Translations under genes and position numbers: made by a program | Assembly (NCBI GenBank): GCA_947258975.1 | Contig: CAMYKK010000011.1 | Location: forward strand, 1 to 64,000 | DNA: 64,000 nucleotides | Direction: 5' to 3' | Source: an uncultured Gammaproteobacteria bacterium | GTDB taxonomy: Bacteria > Pseudomonadota > Gammaproteobacteria > Arenicellales > JAANXG01 | Shown: piece by piece, positions 63,988 to 64,000 of the stretch | How positions within the stretch are numbered: position 1 is the first letter of the stretch | Layout: each line of letters starts with the position of its first letter | The notes under the pieces: model-generated | Database searches by the model: none | What the model was told of the DNA's origin: nothing | The model's input: the letters and a program-made list of their open reading frames with translations, nothing else

Positions 63988-64000
63988 GGTGACGGTGTCG

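Overview
The window reads as chromosome of a Gammaproteobacterium with moderate GC, most likely from the sulfur-oxidising or Chromatiales-like side of the class. That placement is inference. It rests on a 180-kDa-class NAD-glutamate dehydrogenase, a bifunctional MFS-PlsC lysophospholipid protein, an MltD-like transglycosylase with LysM domains, a full-length Lhr helicase, an oxidiser-type ATP sulfurylase and small periplasmic cytochromes c. No rRNA, tRNA, CRISPR array, prophage or complete insertion sequence was recognised.

Layout. 0-11.8 kb: small membrane protein, M48 lipoprotein protease, thioesterase, NAD-GDH, two linked genes of unknown function and an alpha/beta hydrolase. 12-15.7 kb: a Do-type periplasmic protease followed by an OmpR-type two-component system. 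15.8-25 kb: envelope genes (MFS-PlsC fusion, DUF1499 protein, TPR/FG-GAP lipoprotein, integral-membrane methyltransferase, MltD-like transglycosylase) and PPK2. 25-29.2 kb: an accessory segment bounded by two identical 46-nt hairpin repeats. It carries a PAS-LuxR regulator and a 3-hydroxybutyrate-oligomer hydrolase, with a decayed transposase fragment just outside the left repeat. 29.2-33 kb: one large membrane-bound PAS/GAF/GGDEF/EAL protein. 33-34.2 kb: a gene-free stretch with a REP-like hairpin. 34.2-38.1 kb: a compact cluster of a short Gly/Cys-ended precursor peptide, two SPASM radical SAM enzymes and one B12-type radical SAM enzyme, followed by the 3' end of a dead transposase. 38.4-48.2 kb: msrB, pyk (apparently with a non-ATG start), a thioesterase-lemA-DUF2207 operon and lhr. 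48.2-64 kb: two cytochromes c, a TPMT-like methyltransferase, a HExxH protein, a hydrolase, a TlpA-like thioredoxin, ppx and ppk1 (convergent), DAHP synthase, sat, a zur-like gene with a candidate Zur box, a transporter and a Sel1/SPOR protein.

The best candidate for an undescribed system is the four-gene cluster at 34239-38055, which looks like a ribosomally made, post-translationally modified peptide (RiPP) pathway. The precursor has an NHLP-like leader motif and ends in Cys-Ala-Asn, four Gly, then Cys-Gly-Ile-Ala. The four genes are packed within 0-5 nt of each other or overlap, and the glycine codons of the presumed core double as the ribosome binding site of the first maturase. No recognition-element gene, peptidase or exporter is next to it.

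Polyphosphate metabolism is well represented: PPK1 makes polyP, Ppx degrades it and PPK2 uses it to phosphorylate nucleotides, at two separate loci.
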